Assembly: GCF_001190785.1 (NCBI RefSeq)
Contig: NZ_LGSS01000006.1
Location: 62,001-126,000, forward strand
DNA: 64,000 nucleotides
Direction of reading: 5' to 3'
Source: Gottschalkia purinilytica
Lineage (GTDB): Bacteria; Bacillota; Clostridia; Tissierellales; Gottschalkiaceae
Below are positions 62,741 to 64,000 of this stretch, one piece after another. Every line of letters begins with the position of its first letter. The stretch's first letter is position 1. A program made the position numbers and the translations under genes. Below the pieces are notes generated by a model. The model saw only the letters and a list, made by a program, of their open reading frames with translations, ran no database searches and was not told the origin of the DNA.

Positions 62741-64000
62741 AATAATAGAATATCCAAGACAATTCTGTACACTTGCGGCACAGCAGACTATAGTTGCAAT
62801 AGATAGAGCTATACCAATACTGCATGCTGGGCCTGGATGTAGCTCAAAGATATTTGGAGGAGCAAGTTTTAGTAGTGGATATCAAGGATCTGGATATGTA
62901 GGAGGTAGTGCTATTCCATGTACTAATACTACGGAAAGAGATGTTGTTTTTGGAGGAGAGGAAAGATTAAGAGAAGTAATTGATGGAGCATTAAAAGTTA
63001 TGGACGGGGATTTTTTCGTAGTCCTTACAGGCTGTACATCAGATATAGTTGGTGATGATGTAGCCCAAGTAGTTAGTGAGTTTACTAATAGAGATGTGCC
63101 TATAGCATATGCAGAAACAGGAGGATTTAAAGGAAATTCATATAATGGACATGAACTTGTACTTGAATCTATTATAAATCAGACAATTGAAGATGCTGGT
63201 GAAAGAATAGAAGGACTTGTAAATATATGGTCAGTGGTTCCATACCAAGATCCATTTTGGGATGGTAATTTACAGGCAATAAAAAGACTCTTAGAAGGAA
63301 TAGGACTTAAGGCGAATATTTTATTTGGGGAAAAGTCAGGTGGCTTTAAATCTTGGAAACAGATTCCTTCAGCACAGTTTAACTTAGTTATTTCTCCTTG
63401 GGTAGGAGTTAAAATAGCAGAACTCTTAGAATCAAAATTTGGGACTCCATGGCTACAATACCCAAGTATTCCAATAGGAGCAGTTGAAACTAGTAAGTTT
63501 TTAAAAGCAGTTGGAAGGTTTGCTAATATAGATGAAAAAATAGTAGATGAATATATTAAAGAACAAGAAAGTTCATATTACTACTATTTAGAAAAAGCAG
63601 CAGACTTTCTTTTAGAATTTAGATATGGATTGCCAGGAAGATTTTTTAATATTGCAGATTCATTTTACACAATTGGTATAAGTAAGTTTCTCGCAAATGA
63701 TCTAAGTTTACTTCCAGGACATCAATTTATTACTGATGAAGCACCTAATGAATATAGAAGTTTAATTGAAGAGCAGCTTTTAAAATTAGCCCCTGGCGTA
63801 TCTACAGAAGTTTCTTTTATAGCTGATGGAGGAAAAATACATGAAAAGCTAAGACAATATGGAAATAGATACTCACCTTTAATAATTGGAGGGACTTGGG
63901 ATAGTGACTTAGCTAAAGAATTAGATGGATATCATTTAAGTATAAGTCTTCCAATTACAGATAGATTAATTTTAAATAGACATTATGTTGGGTATGACGG
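62733..64000 (+). CDS. NifK-like nitrogenase component 1 family protein (pair 2), 3' end beyond window
   Basis: An open frame from the GTG at 62733 (eight-base overlap with the NifD-like gene, GGGGGG ribosome site) runs to the window edge, 422 residues. P-cluster-type cysteines are C12 (RQFCTLAA), C36 (HAGPGCSSK) and C101 (TGCTSDIVGDD); VFGGEERLRE and YAETGGFKGNSYNGHE closely match the NifK-like protein of pair 1. It is nearly full length, as that paralogue has 446 residues. Heterotetramer formation with the preceding protein is expected. Confidence 0.87.
   Translation, partial: MSEIIEYPRQFCTLAAQQTIVAIDRAIPILHAGPGCSSKIFGGASFSSGYQGSGYVGGSAIPCTNTTERDVVFGGEERLREVIDGALKVMDGDFFVVLTGCTSDIVGDDVAQVVSEFTNRDVPIAYAETGGFKGNSYNGHELVLESIINQTIEDAGERIEGLVNIWSVVPYQDPFWDGNLQAIKRLLEGIGLKANILFGEKSGGFKSWKQIPSAQFNLVISPWVGVKIAELLESKFGTPWLQYPSIPIGAVETSKFLKAVGRFANIDEKIVDEYIKEQESSYYYYLEKAADFLLEFRYGLPGRFFNIADSFYTIGISKFLANDLSLLPGHQFITDEAPNEYRSLIEEQLLKLAPGVSTEVSFIADGGKIHEKLRQYGNRYSPLIIGGTWDSDLAKELDGYHLSISLPITDRLILNRHYVGYD

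Noticed and set aside
1-64000. CRISPR array, tRNA or rRNA genes
   Set aside because: No regularly spaced repeats and no tRNA-like TTCGA arm with acceptor pairing were noticed anywhere on either strand.
62733-64000. Classical nitrogen-fixation operon
   Set aside because: nifH, nifE and nifN are not in the window, the NifD His442 ligand position is not histidine, and the neighbours are sulfur genes.

Overview
The window reads as a low-G+C, strictly anaerobic, spore-forming Firmicute of the Clostridia/Tissierellia type. The background is very AT-rich with strong AGGAGG ribosome sites and many GTG and TTG starts. Pointers to this group are lysine 2,3-aminomutase with beta-lysine acetyltransferase, a SUF operon with SufU, a YtaF-type sporulation membrane protein, fused GshF, and NifB/NifX-type proteins. 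This is inference from gene content. No rRNA, tRNA or CRISPR array was seen.

Layout. 1-5.5 kb: the end of a BceAB-type peptide-antibiotic transporter with its two-component system, visibly richer in G+C than the rest, then decayed sequence with gene relics. 5.6-10.7 kb: small accessory genes (MBL hydrolase, XRE regulator divergent from a GGDEF protein, ArsR regulator plus NifX-like protein behind a 26-bp palindrome). 10.9-13.1 kb: ablA-ablB osmolyte genes. 13.5-17.3 kb: a metal ABC operon with a perfect 19/19 Fur box inside its promoter. 17.7-27 kb: ytaF, azlCD, Nudix, ATPase, DUF364 plus radical SAM, membrane acyltransferase-like and NlpC/P60-like genes. 27-32 kb: sufCBDSU with a 17/19 Fur box. 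32-39 kb: chemotaxis receptor, PII-like plus two DUF1538 proteins, and a FabH-like protein with altered active site. 39.3-46 kb: a structured RNA candidate before gshF, a fluoride riboswitch before a cation/proton antiporter, then MerR, GNAT and CorA genes.

The most interesting part is 46-64 kb (continuing beyond the window). Here cysK, two tandem DUF2292-type miniproteins, an SsuABC-like ABC transporter, a NifK-like/NifD-like pair, O-acetylhomoserine sulfhydrylase, a NifB, a NifX-like protein, a MetNIQ transporter and a second NifD-like/NifK-like pair lie on one strand. Both NifD-like proteins keep the three P-cluster cysteines and the cofactor cysteine but have no histidine at the NifD His442 position. 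The setting of sulfur uptake and thiol-to-methionine genes suggests nitrogenase-like reductases acting on organosulfur compounds, comparable in logic to the methylthio-alkane reductases, rather than nitrogen fixation. No NifH is present within the window. An inserted, Bacillus-like GNAT-RidA fusion gene on the opposite strand, with a leader peptide and attenuator hairpins, interrupts this island.
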